Positions 1-11,800 of a stretch of 64,000 nucleotides of DNA are shown in pieces. The notes below the pieces were generated by a model. That model was given only the letters and a program-made list of their open reading frames with translations. It did not search any database and was not told the origin of the DNA. The position numbers and the translations under genes are program-made. Source of the DNA: Phlebotomus papatasi. Lineage: Eukaryota; Arthropoda; Insecta; Diptera; Psychodidae. Position 1 is the stretch's first letter; the number at the start of each line of letters is the position of its first letter. The stretch covers positions 17,732,001 through 17,796,000 of the forward strand of contig NC_077223.1 of assembly GCF_024763615.1 (NCBI RefSeq), given 5' to 3'.

Positions 1-417
1 GTCACCGTCAAAGCCCTCACCGTATTTCATTGATTTACGCATTTTCATTGCAATTCTTACGCAAATTTTCCATTACGATATTACCTTGTCTCATACTCGG
101 TGGCACTAGGTGAAAATAGTATAAGAAAATTGAATAAATAAAGCGAAAATGCGATAAACGGTAAGCAAAAAAAAACTGTAGGATTTTTTTGCTACAGTTT
201 TTCAGACAGTTTTTTTTTGCTCACCGTTTATCGCATTTTCGTTTTATTTCTTCAATTTTCTTATATTATTTTCACCTATTGCCACCGAGTATGAGATAAT
301 GTAACACGTTAATTGAGAATTTGCGTAAAAATTACAATGAAAATACGTAAATCAACGAAATACGGTGAGGGATTTGACGGTGACGGTGAGCATTTTACTG
401 TCAATGTGATTCTGCCC
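1..417. mobile_element. Harbinger-like foldback MITE, left tip cut off by window edge
   Basis: Long inverted repeat centred near position 195. The right arm ends ...GTGATTCTGCCC followed by TTA. A complete copy lies at 19600-20047 and has TTA on both sides. A 3-bp TWA-type duplication fits PIF/Harbinger-type MITEs. About 28 bp of the left end lie outside the window. No coding capacity. Confidence 0.8.
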
Positions 418-636
418 TTAGCTCCTCTAATTCCTAATCATGCACGATTTTTTTTAGAAAATTGGATTATAAGGGCAATGATTCTTTAGATTTTGAAAAA
501 TCAATAAAATTACTTGTTAGATGTTTGAGACCTTAGAGAGCTAGGCCAAACCTCCTGTCTGAAGCCGGCATTAGGTTAGTAATCCATGTTGTCGATCCTT
601 CGGAAATCCACGGTAATAAATCTTCTTGGACCAGTA

Positions 637-856
637 GAGGAATTCTGTAACTGTATGACAATGTCATATGATAAATTTTCATGCTAAATTCTGGAGTGAG
701 ACATAATTAAAGTGAGCACCGAATGGTCATTATAAGCAGGTCTATGAAGTTCTCAGTAACTGATATGAGTCGGATTTTTAATTAGTTCTTCCGAATTTAT
801 CACATAAAAAAATTAAATTTGTCATATGACATTGTCATGCTGGTACAGAATTCCTC
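637..856. mobile_element. Foldback MITE with TA flanks (GAGGAATTCTG ends)
   Basis: The termini GAGGAATTCTG and CAGAATTCCTC are inverted repeats that continue into a matching run around the word TGACAATGTCATATGA. TA lies directly outside both ends (635-636 and 857-858), as for mariner/Tc1-type insertions. No ORF. No second copy was seen here. Confidence 0.7.
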
Positions 857-1148
857 TACAGGAAGGTTTTCGTATTCGATTCTAAGTCTTTCCCAGGGAA
901 GATTCTGAATTTGATTCAGACATCTTGATATAGGTCCACCCTAAAGCGGTCTTCAGACTATAAGTTTAACCCAGTTCGCGAATGTCGCAACATATTCAAT
1001 AGCGAGCTATTTTAACGCTTTTTGAGATCCTAATAGGTCATTTATCTTTAATAATCCAATCGTAAGTTATATTTTTCCAAAAAATCGTGATTGATAAAAA
1101 ATTAGATTAGTTAAGCCATATAGCTAAACCTTAGGTTTGAAGTCCGTA

Positions 1149-1347
1149 TAATGCCCAAGACACACTTACGACTTAATCCAAGAGACGTCTTAACGCAACT
1201 GAAATCAAAATAATGATCAGTTTCTGACTAGTCTGCCTCTTGGATTAAGCCGAGAAAAGATTTAATTAATGGGAAACTGATGGTAATTTTGTCAAATCAT
1301 TACTTTGAACCTCGTCTCTCGGCTTAAGTCGTGTTTCGAGGGCGTAA
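1149..1347. repeat. Inverted-repeat element, ACACACTTACGACTTAA family, copy 1
   Basis: The left part reads ATGCCC..GACACACTTACGACTTAA and the right part is its degraded complement ending near GGGCGTAA. Related copies are at about 8074-8240 and 54652-54880, with weaker traces near 28985-29062 and 30500-30610. Non-coding, ends approximate. Confidence 0.55.
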
Positions 1348-3615
1348 GATAGAGTTCCCTTAATATTATTTAACATAGGTTTTCTGAACATCGAAATTCT
1401 GACCTCTTAACATGAAGAAGTAGCTCCTTAACTTTCAGCTACTCACGAACGGTTACGTTTTTTTGGTCATTATTCAATACTCATAAACCTTGACGCAAAT
1501 AAGGAAAATGAATATGGCCCTGAAAACCGTTAATTAAGCCGAACGACCAAGCTTGATTTTCTTCATCGCGCTCCTGCCAAGCTTTTCATCCCTTTAAAAT
1601 CCTTACAATAAATTTAACATCGGACATCGGACCTTAACAAAAACATTTAAATGATGTGCAACCGGTCAATGCAAATGAAATCTTCGCCTAGGGATTATTT
1701 AAATTTAAAAAATAAAACCAAGAAAAAATAGAGCCTGTTATGGGTAATATAAGGATCAGCAGAGATTATTATTTATTAATCGTGTCGAGCTAGCCCCCGG
1801 CGAAGTGTTTTTTTTCTATATGGAGCTGTATGAAGACAACTCACAAATTGATCAGAAACTCAGCTTAGTCGAGGCATAAAAATTAGGGATGTCTTGCCCA
1901 AAAACGGGCCATGTCAATGGCAAGCGAACTTGCCGATATCAAAGAGATAATTCCAACTGAATATCATTGACCAAAAGGACAGCTAAAGTAAAGGTTTCAG
2001 GCAGAGATACTTTAAAAGTTTCTTCAATTTAATCATTTTAAGAGATTAACATTTAAGCAAATACTTCGGGAGAGAAAATCGCAGATATTTCACTAAATAG
2101 AACATTATCTGAAGATGTTCAATTCAAAAGTAATAATAAAATGAAAATGACAGGATTTAATGAAATTAAAATATCAAGCGATATATTTAAAATATAAAAC
2201 AAACAAATCTCTCTCATTCTGATTAATGAAATTGTAAATTATAAATTTATTGTCATGTTTGCATGCGGTCATTGCCGTCTTAGTATCGATCTCATCCTCC
2301 TGGAAGGATGTTATGCTCACACGGAAAAAGCTTAGTCAACAGTCAAGAAGGGTGTTTAGTACCATATCTGACTAACATATAAAATCGTTAATAATAAAAT
2401 TGACGTCATTTTCTGAATAGGAAATATATCCTCCAATATTTTCCAGGAAAAAGGAAAACACTTGATCGTACTCAGAGCTTTCGATCTTATTTTTTTTCAT
2501 CAAGACCAATAGATAGTAAACACCTTTTTCACTGGCAAACACCAGAGAATACCCCTTGTTTATTATGATTTTTTTCTTTTTCCTGTCTCTTCACCATGTA
2601 TTAAATTATCACACCTCATTGACATTGAAGTGTGAAGAAGTCACAGAAATAGAGCTGAAAAGAAAAGACTTGCATGGTCTTTAGGGTGAAAAAAAAAATG
2701 AAATTGGGGCACTGCAGGCGAAGAAAGAATTACCGACAATTATCACTGTTGAAGAGTTTATGTGCGAAAAAAAGTCACAATAAATTGAGGTGGATCGTGG
2801 ATAGAAGCTTAAGGTGAATGTTTTTCTTAGTGGGAAAGACGACAAATTAAGTACCTATATCAAAAATAACACGCGAGTTATGTCAATGTGAATAAATAGA
2901 GGATTGGATTAAATTGCCCGTAATAGAAAATCGAGGAAAATTGCGTTTATTTTCTTGCACTATCTCTTATAGACACAATTTTTTTTTGTTTTAACCAATA
3001 AACATTCCTTGTGCTATCGTGCACAATGTGGGTGATGTGATAAGAATAATTGAATGTGAAATCACTATTTGATATGCTAGTCGATGGGGAAGTGTCTCAT
3101 AACGTGATGGCTGGATGTAATTAATTGGGGAAGCCGGAAAATCGATTATTATGTGATTAAGATGGGTATTAACACTATCTGTGGATCCAATTTAATCAGG
3201 GTCTCAAGCAATATTCTAAAAGCGATAGTATCGCTCAAATTGATTAAACACATTTTTATTGGTCTCACAGAATGACACAAGTCATAAAGTATATATTCTT
3301 AGATATTTTACACATTCTTCTCCTATCAATGATATGAGATTAAATGGGCTGTGATTCATGGGATTTCATGAGTTAACTAACAATTACGACAATTTTTAAT
3401 TGCGCTAGAAATATTGGATTTTAATGTTTCAGAACAGAAATACTAAGAGGTTATTAAGAAAATGTAACTGGAAAACAGCTGTAATTTCTTTATTTTCCCT
3501 ATTGCACTCTTCAATGGGAGACGCTACACTTATACAATTTTCCTATTTTATTTAAAGGTTTTTTTTAAATAAAAAATAATAAATAAATAAAAATAATTGT
3601 TTTAACCCTTCAAAA
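1348..3615. other. Upstream flank without a recognised gene
   Basis: AT-rich sequence with no ORF of note on either strand. A short fragment near 2244-2320 resembles the LINE 3'-end repeat seen at 24950, 29230 and 30380 (shared words TTTATTGTCAT and GCCGTCTTAG). I see no other structure. Confidence 0.5.
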
Positions 3616-3868
3616 CACTGAGAGAAATCCGATAGAGTTAAAATAACATTCCGGAAATATTAATTTTACCCTGCAATATTGATCGAAAATCGATGTAAAT
3701 ATTACCCTTTTTAGGTATATTACGGGTTAAAGTTACACTTTTTTCATGTTGATTTTTCCCTCAAAAGGTGTAGAATTAACATTGAAAATGTTGATATATT
3801 TTTACACCCGAAAAGTGTTAAAGTTATGAGGAAAAAAAGTTAATCGCACCCTCTTTTTTTTCTCAGTG
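3616..3868 (-). mobile_element. CACTGAGA-terminal MITE, copy A
   Basis: Begins CACTGAGAG and ends TCTCAGTG. The interior contains the words TTAACA, TTTTTACACC and CCGGAAAT that define this family, in opposite orientation to copies B-F. About 250 bp, like copies C-F. No ORF. Confidence 0.8.
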
Positions 3869-4479
3869 AAGTATTATAACAAATTTTATAGACTGCTGAA
3901 TAATGAATAAATTTGTAAGGACCTGTAAATGAAGTCCTAAATAAGGACCTGTGGATTAGCTTAGAAATAATGGCAAAATGGAAAATTGAAGGAAAATTTC
4001 TTTAATATTTACTTCAATTATAAGATTTAAATTTAAATATGGTACAGAGTAAATAAAATTACAAGGATAATCATTGGTTTATTTTTAATCACGATTATTA
4101 TTGTAAACTTACACAAGTTTCAGAAAAACGTGTAATCTTAAAATGTGTAATTTGGAATAAATGTCATAACCGTTCGCAGTGAATACGGATAACATCTTGC
4201 GAGTCCAGCCAACTCGTAGGGAGGCCGAACAATTCATTTATAAACCCGAAAAATATTCGAGAGTCATTGCGAGTCTGGAGAATTTTTGAGAACTAACTCT
4301 CACGAACTTTTGCTAATCCGGTAAATGTTCAAGAATTAGAGAAGTGATTAGGGGTACGTCGTGCCTCGTATCATCAAGGACAGCCTCCGGAACTATCGGG
4401 AATTCCGGGAAATTCGGAATATCTTAAAGAAAACTCGAAAACTTATCGAAATGTTAACAACCCTTAGTAATTTGGAGAT
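3869..4479. other. Flank without a recognised gene
   Basis: Sequence between two repeats. Minus-strand ORFs starting here run into a low-complexity TACACAATTGTGTA tract and have no recognisable domain. Confidence 0.4.
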
Positions 4480-4908
4480 CCCTAGCGAAACTGGGGAACT
4501 TTCGTAATCGATATACACAATTATGTACAAAATATATACAATTGTGTAATTTTTTATATTGTGTATATATTGTAGAAAATAAATGTACATAATTGTGTAA
4601 TATTTTTACACAATTATTACACATATTTTGGAAAAAATACATTAATTTAAGATTGAATGTGTAGATATTACATAAATGTGTAGCAATACACAAAAATTAT
4701 ACAAATATGTCAATTTATGATGAAAATGCATACAATTGTGTATATCTTGTATATTGTGTTTATATTGCATAAAATATATATACATAATTACGTTAATATT
4801 CTGGTAGACGATTATTACCCTTTTCGTTTAAAATCACAGAAATTGAATATTAAATCTGTAGACAGACTCTGCATAAGTAAATGTGTAGCAGTACACAAAA
4901 ATTACATA
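4480..4908. repeat. AT-rich tract of repeated ACACAATTGTGTA-like words
   Basis: Words such as ACACAATTGTG, TATATTGTG and TACACAAA recur in both orientations over about 400 bp, giving short spurious ORFs on both strands. Probably low-complexity or a degraded satellite-like tract. Confidence 0.5.
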
Positions 4909-5112
4909 CACTGAGAAAAAAAGAGGCTGCGATTAACTTTTTTTCGTCATAACTTTAACACTTTTTGGGTGTAAAAATATATCAACATTTTTAGTGTTAT
5001 TTTTACACCTTTTAAGGGTAAAATCAATATTTACACCGTTTTAGGATCAATGCTGCAGGGTATAATTAACATTTCCGAAATGTTATTTAACTTTTTCGGA
5101 TTTTTCTCAGTG
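4909..5112 (+). mobile_element. CACTGAGA-terminal MITE, copy B (shortened)
   Basis: Starts CACTGAGAAAAA and ends TTTCTCAGTG, with TA immediately outside each end. It is about 50 bp shorter than sibling copies, having lost an interior stretch. It lies about 440 bp upstream of the gene 1 start codon. Confidence 0.8.
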
Positions 5113-5553
5113 TAATTTCGTAGATTTGCAATGAAAATAATGATAAAACGGCAAATAATATTTTATTGTGATGTAAATACCCGACAAATTTTGGGAATAT
5201 TTTGCGAATATTGCCAATATTCAGCTAAAACAGAGCACTTATGTTGCTTATCCGTCTTTTTGCATCAGATTAATTCAGCTTTGAAGGGTTAAAATATATT
5301 TATAATAGAAAATTCATTTTGGTTTGATTTTCAAAATACTTTCGATGATAGAAATTTTGTGCACTAGGAAATATTGAAATGGTGAAATCTGAAGAAAGAC
5401 CTGCTAAAAGTGTTTTACTTTCTTAGAATCTCCGCTTCTATCTCATCTAAACTTTTGTGTAACGAAAATAGTGATTCCTGCCAAAGAGTGCAATTTGTGA
5501 TGAGAATCAATGGAGTATCCAGTGAATGTGTATAAAAATGATTTGCGTGAATA
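5113..5553 (+). promoter_or_regulatory. Probable 5' UTR / promoter-proximal region of gene 1
   Basis: Non-coding sequence before the gene 1 start codon. I cannot identify a clear TATA box or initiator, so the transcription start is unknown. An in-frame TGA lies at 5548-5550, one codon upstream of the ATG, so translation cannot begin further upstream on this exon. Confidence 0.4.
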
Positions 5554-5862
5554 ATGGCCGATCTTGCGGATCAGATCGATGATTATATCTGCAGCTTTGA
5601 AGGTGTTGGCGATCTGACAATGGATACACTGGCTATGTTAATATTTGCATGGGCAGTTATTGCCCTCTTTGTGTTGTGGCTGTGCAAATTTTTATACAAC
5701 AAATATGTGAAGAAGGTGAAAACGGACACTGCATCCGCAACGACAACAGATGCCACCAAGAAGGTCATCCCATCTGCATCTGTTGGTGCCCCAGTGGCTG
5801 ATCTTGTGGATAAAACAAGGCGATCTGAACCCAAGGAGATCCTCTCAAGCCGCGATGTTCGA
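5554..5862 (+). CDS. Gene 1 exon 1: start and membrane anchor
   Basis: 103 codons from ATG 5554 to the donor GTGAGT at 5863, phase 0. An in-frame stop lies just upstream. Residues 25-48 are strongly hydrophobic (AMLIFAWAVIALFVLWL) and are followed by a lysine cluster, as expected for an anchor with a cytosolic C-terminal side. Confidence 0.85.
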
Positions 5863-8800
5863 GTGAGTTTGTGATTTTGGCCCAAATTTGGCAAAGTTCA
5901 TTTCATGAGAGCCATTCTTGGCCATATTTTTGACACAGGAATCTTCGGCGAAACCCCTGGGTAGGGGAATCGTACGAGGTGGAGCGAAAGGTGGAGCGTC
6001 TGGATATGTCCCACCAACTCCTCCAATGCGAAAAAGACTCTCCCGGAAGAGTCCTGGCCCTGAATTGCGACGATCGAGTCGGGTCGTTCAGCCACCCAGC
6101 AACGTCGTCGGACCAGAAACGGTGAGTTATTAATGATTAATTTCCCGATATTTTGCATAAACCGGGGAACACTTTAGAATTGTTATAATGACCATGAGTC
6201 ATCATGACTTAATTTTAGACACCCATGGCTGACAAAATAATTTCTCGAACTGGAATAATTTTATTCTACTTTTTGGTTCAAGAAGTTCATTCATTTTTAC
6301 CCGTGAATTACTTAATATTCACGTATATACTTTATTAGTAGAGTATAAATCGTAAACAATTTTACGCTAGTATTTTATCGAAAGAATTTTAGCTAGTTTG
6401 AACAGTTCGTTTTGTTCTTTTTAATTAGGGGAAAGCGCATTACTTTCGGACGATTCAAGCATCGGACAACTCATTTTTTTATGTTCTTAATGGATGTAAT
6501 CCATGGTTATTTTTAGAAAATTTGAGGCATTTGACTAGCTATTAATATTAATTAATTAAAATGAATTGTTTGAAGCTTTTGTCGTTTGAAGAAAAAGCGT
6601 TTTCCCTTACTCACTTTATTGTAGGTACAACAAATGATAGAAATATTAACATTTTTCAATGCGCTACTTCAGTCGAAATAATTTTTTTCTGCAAAATCTT
6701 TGTAAACATTTAACGATAATTTGCGTTTAATATTAATCAAGTGTCTAACTTTAATTCTGACTCAATTATGACTCGTTTCTGGAAAAAGAATCGTCATAAA
6801 AGCACTCTAAATTGGATTCTTACAATTTTGGGCCTTTTGACGTCAGAGTGTAGTCAACAAAATTGCTAAAAATTGAGTGCGTTATTATAGATTTGTTAAT
6901 AATATGGTTCAAAGAATTACTCTCCTAACCAGTATATTAAAAAGACTCAAATAATACTCTTTTTCTTTAAGAAAAAAGTCGCGTCAAAAATATTGTTTTG
7001 AACGGTGCATTTGACGTGTTTCTTTGTCGTATTATCACAAAATTGTCGTACGTGTACTCGCAATAAAATAGTCAATTCCACTTTATAATTTTTATCCCAC
7101 TACTGCCTTATGCTCTTTTATGGATAATTTTTCTACCTTTTTATGATTTTTTAATACTTAAATTAATTTGTCGATTTTCGTTTATTTCAAAATTTACATT
7201 TGCAATTTTTTTGACGGGGAGGGTATTCGTGCACAATTATCTTTCAATATTTCACTATTTAGCAGTGCTTAAAGAACCCAAAGATCATTTTTTCTCTATA
7301 ATCTTATGGAAACGTATACTTAGAGCGTTGTAGAACCAAAATCCTTATAATCTGCGTTTAACAATTTTAATCGACCATTGAAAATACTAAAAATAAAATG
7401 ACGCACCTTAAGGGATTTAACTCTTTCGCGTCCATAGGGTCATATATGACCCGGGGAAAACAGTTTCTTTTTGGCTATTTACATTAATTGAAATCTAACT
7501 GGAGTCTTGAGAAAATGAGCCAAGAATCTTACATCCTTCTATTATGATGTCGTGCACGAACAGATAGATTTCAATTAATGTAAATACCCAAAAAAAACTT
7601 TTTTCCCCGAGTCATGACATTACCCTATGGACGCGAAAGAGTTAAGAGCTTCTACAGGAATTTCATCATAACATTCTCATGATGAGCTTTTTAAAGGTGC
7701 ATTAAAAGTCTTGTCAATGGCTTAGTTCTATAAGATAGCTATTTTACTTCTGAAAGGGTTAATAAGTGAACCATGAATGGCTGATTGGTTAACCCTTTAA
7801 GGCCGATTGGGTCACTGGTGACCCAAAAATGAAATTTTTCCTACGGCCGTCTAAAGTTGTATCTTGCACTAAAAAGTCAGAAAAAATATTTTTTCCGGCT
7901 CACATTTTTGATCCTCTCGTCCTTAAAAGGTTAATTGGCGTCGATCAGTCTCGATAATTAGCTGATGGATAGCCAAAGTGAACTGTGAGTGGAAAACCCG
8001 TTCACCTCCTAATATTTCTGTCTTTTCTATAAAATTACGGTCAAGCAATGCTACAGAGAATTTAGTTAATCTTTTATGCCCTAAACACACTTACGAATTA
8101 AGCCGAGAGACGACTTAACGTAATAATAATCAAAATAATGATGAGATTACATTTCCATCAGTTTCTGATTAATCTATCTCTCGGCTTAAGCCCAGAAACG
8201 GCTTAGTGGGACACTGATGGGAATTTAGTCAGACATTAATCATATATATTATATTTCATTTTCATAAAACAGTGATTAAGTAATTTTCGTACTTAATGTT
8301 CATACAATCTCTGGTGAGACTGTCTTTTTTTCTTGATTACGATTAACTTTTCTACTTCACAATTTCCACTGTAATAAAATTAAGAAAACACACGAAAATA
8401 ACCACCACTTTGTGAATTCACTGCACTGAGTGAGTATTTTGTTTGCCAATTGACTACACTAGAAGCCGAAATCAGCTAAAGTGCTCCTTTGACGAGTTAT
8501 TTTTGAGTCGTCGGCGGGAAATTTCAGATTAATTATTACCTAACATGACTCACATAATATATAATTGTAGATATTATTCTTTATCTTCCGTAATCGAAGG
8601 GTCTAAATAGACTTATACTAATGGATCATCGAATAGAGTTTCTTTGTTTAAGTTTCCTTTATCTATTCCTTTACTGACAAATTATACAAGTTAAATATTC
8701 TTACGGGTCATCCTGACTTTACTTAGATTGTAACACCCTGACGACTGTCAGAATAGGGGAAAGTGCCCATGCTTGATACCATTGGCAGCTTCGTAATGAC

Positions 8801-11800
8801 TAAATTTTTCCTATGTTTCTCAATAAACGTAAGTCTGCAATATATTTTAAAATTAAAACTGGCCACTTTCCCATAGTTTTTAAAATATGGTTGCGATGAG
8901 TCACATTTGTATTGTGAAACATAGAAAATTTAGTCATTACGAAGCTTCCCATGGTATCAAGCATGGGTACTTTTTCCTACTGCTTGTTAGATTTAGATTA
9001 AGAATATTAGACGGTGAACTTACGTCTAAAATGCTATTACTAGGGATGACAATATTCATCATTCGTTTCAATTAATAAAAAAATAAACATTGAGAAAGTG
9101 CTTTGAACAAATTATCCTTTTATTTAAATTTAGTATGTTCGCAGGGGCTCATCAAGCCTAATAAAAAGTGAAGCTATTTTTCACTTTTCCTTTAAAAATT
9201 TTGTAGTTGTTGCACCGCGACTTAAACAAATTTCCTCGTAGTTCTTGTATTATTTCGGCAAGCATAAATTAATATGTATTTTTAGATACCTTTTAATGCA
9301 CGATTTCGAAATATATCAGACTGATAAGTCAATTCTCTTTAGGAAAAAACTTGCTAATAGTCTTCAGTGCCTCTATGCAAAAACGTACGGGAAAATGAAA
9401 TGTCGAGAGGCCCCTGATGTTCGTTTTGTTTTATGTAAATGCAGTATGAAAGGAACATCCTTTTGCCACTATAAGAACTCTCATGACCTATTTGGCACTC
9501 TTTCTGTACCATTTTGGGATATTAAATTTAAACACCTTTCTTTATAGGAAAAGATGACTTAAGGGGTTACGTGTGCCAGGAAGACTAAAAACAACATATT
9601 CTTTAAGTTTTGTTTAACATAATAAAAAAAAATAATTTAAGCTCTTAAGCATATAAGAGTACAACAGTTAAGCTGTGTTCGAGCAGTAAAAACTTTAAAA
9701 GAGAATATGCTTGTTTTTTAGTGTCCGTTACCCAAGTAACCCCTTAAAGAAAACACGTCATATTACTTGCATTTTATCAGATACATTAAACGAATTTCAA
9801 TATTTTGACGCAACTATCAACTAGTATTTTATACCCAATATTTAGGTGTTCTATCGACCTTTTATAAGCAATAATAACTACTTATCAACGCGGAATAATT
9901 ACAAAATTTGTAATATTTCTGAGAAGTCATCATTCAATAATAAATAATTACTTATTATTGCTACTATAGAAGAAAACTGCATGATGATAGTCAGATTAAA
10001 CTCCAATAAAGTCTAATTTTCTTACACTCCATAGATGTGAAAATTATAATGCAATATAATTAAAATAGCAATAGACATAATAATAGCATTTCTTTTTCTC
10101 TGGTTTGCAGATTTCTGTAACGTGGACAAGCCAAGTGTTCAGATGGCTATATAGCGATCTTGTGATCGTCAACGAACTCCTTCACACTTGGGTGCAAACT
10201 CTCAATGAATCTATGAAGAAATCCGTCGAGGAGGTAAGATTTTTAGCACTGTCAACCTATAATTAAGATATTTTTTTCTTTGAATTTTTGCTTTGAGCAT
10301 GTGAAAAATATACAATAATATTGCTATCAATAGGCCAGAGAAATTATTCTATTTTTAATGAGCTTTTAACCTCGGCACACGATGAGAATTGACCTTTTGC
10401 GATTGGGAATGTCTGTGGAAAAGTTAATGATGGCAAAAAATGGCAATGAAATGAGGCAGAAATCAATGCGCAGTTTGAGTAATTGGCTCGTTTATCAAAC
10501 ATTCTACTTTGATCCATTCTCAAAAGATACACAATCCATAAAAGGAGCAAGAAATAATGGCAAAAATTGCCAAATTTTATTAGCTGTAAAGTCAGCTATA
10601 TTTTGTTTTGAGTACAATGTCATGAATGTTTTTTTTTCTAAGATCCATTTTCTTTAGAATAGAGTCACAATTCACTTTCCAATTGAATGATTTTTGTATT
10701 AGGCAATACTATTTTAAAAGCGTCTTCGTCATTATTTCCTCATGGGCAAAACATGTTTTATTTTTTTTCTTTTCTTTTTTTGTATATAAACTTCTTTAGT
10801 CTCGATGACTTCATCATTTCATGTGCATCATTTCACCTTCGATGGTGTCATTTTATTCTTTTAGTTGTATGCAAAGCAACAAAAGTCTCTCTAGAAACTT
10901 TTAAATATCACGATGAGTTGAAAGAAAAGAGTATTTAGATAGTTAACTCTTGGTGTAAAGTGGCATAAATTATTGATTAAAAATGGAAATTGGAGTCGGA
11001 GCAAGATGACAAAAGTAGCAATAAAATATAAAAATCTTACTTTCGAATGAGAGAGAGATAAAATTCAAAAGGTCGAAAGTCAATTCTCAAGAACAAACGC
11101 AAATTCTGAGCATGTAGATGTGCTTTTTTTGCGAGACACTGTTCCAGTGATGCTTAAAAAAATCACAGCACTAATTAATACACGATACTTTGTATGATAT
11201 TGCTGAAAATCTCCCCGGCTATTAAAAGAATATTTAACCACAGCAAAATCACTCCACACGGTGCATTATTTAGTCATTAGGGGGAATTAGAAGTAATCTT
11301 GAGCAAAGTATCACACTAATGCCTGTCTCTATCCAATAAATAATTAATTTTGTTTTTTTAGAGTTTCCAATACAAGTCCAACAAATAATTGTTTTTCGTA
11401 CCTAAATATGTAGATCAAATGGGAAAGAATTTGCGTTAAGAATATAAGATAATACTTCCTTTTAAGCACTTATTCTAACAGTTCCTGCCAGTTAAATTAC
11501 ACGCAGTTGCAGATCAGAATTTATACTACATTTTTTTAATTGTTTTTGAATTAAATAAAAAGGAAATAGGAATGTAAAGTAGGGCTTACCTTATCTGACA
11601 AAGTTTTCCGGTCAAAAGTTAAAGCATACCACAAAGACCGATTCATAAATCACTTTAAAGTCTTACGTAATTTATTAAGTCCCTGAGGTTGGAATTCAGC
11701 CCTATTTTGTAGGGGGTGGTATTGTTAAGACGGCGACGGAGCCTCTTTGAGTGCCAACATTGTTAATTTTAATGCTTTCAGGTGCATTTTACGCATTCAT

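Larger units (their letters stand above)
6122..10110 (+). other. Gene 1 intron 2
   Basis: About 4 kb, largely made of small inverted-repeat elements listed separately (6427, 7421, 7793, 8074, 8756, 9142 and 9563). The remainder shows no coding sequence. Confidence 0.7.

Noticed and set aside
5583..6158. Minus-strand ORFs opposite gene 1 exons 1 and 2
   Set aside because: Antisense shadows of the real exons.
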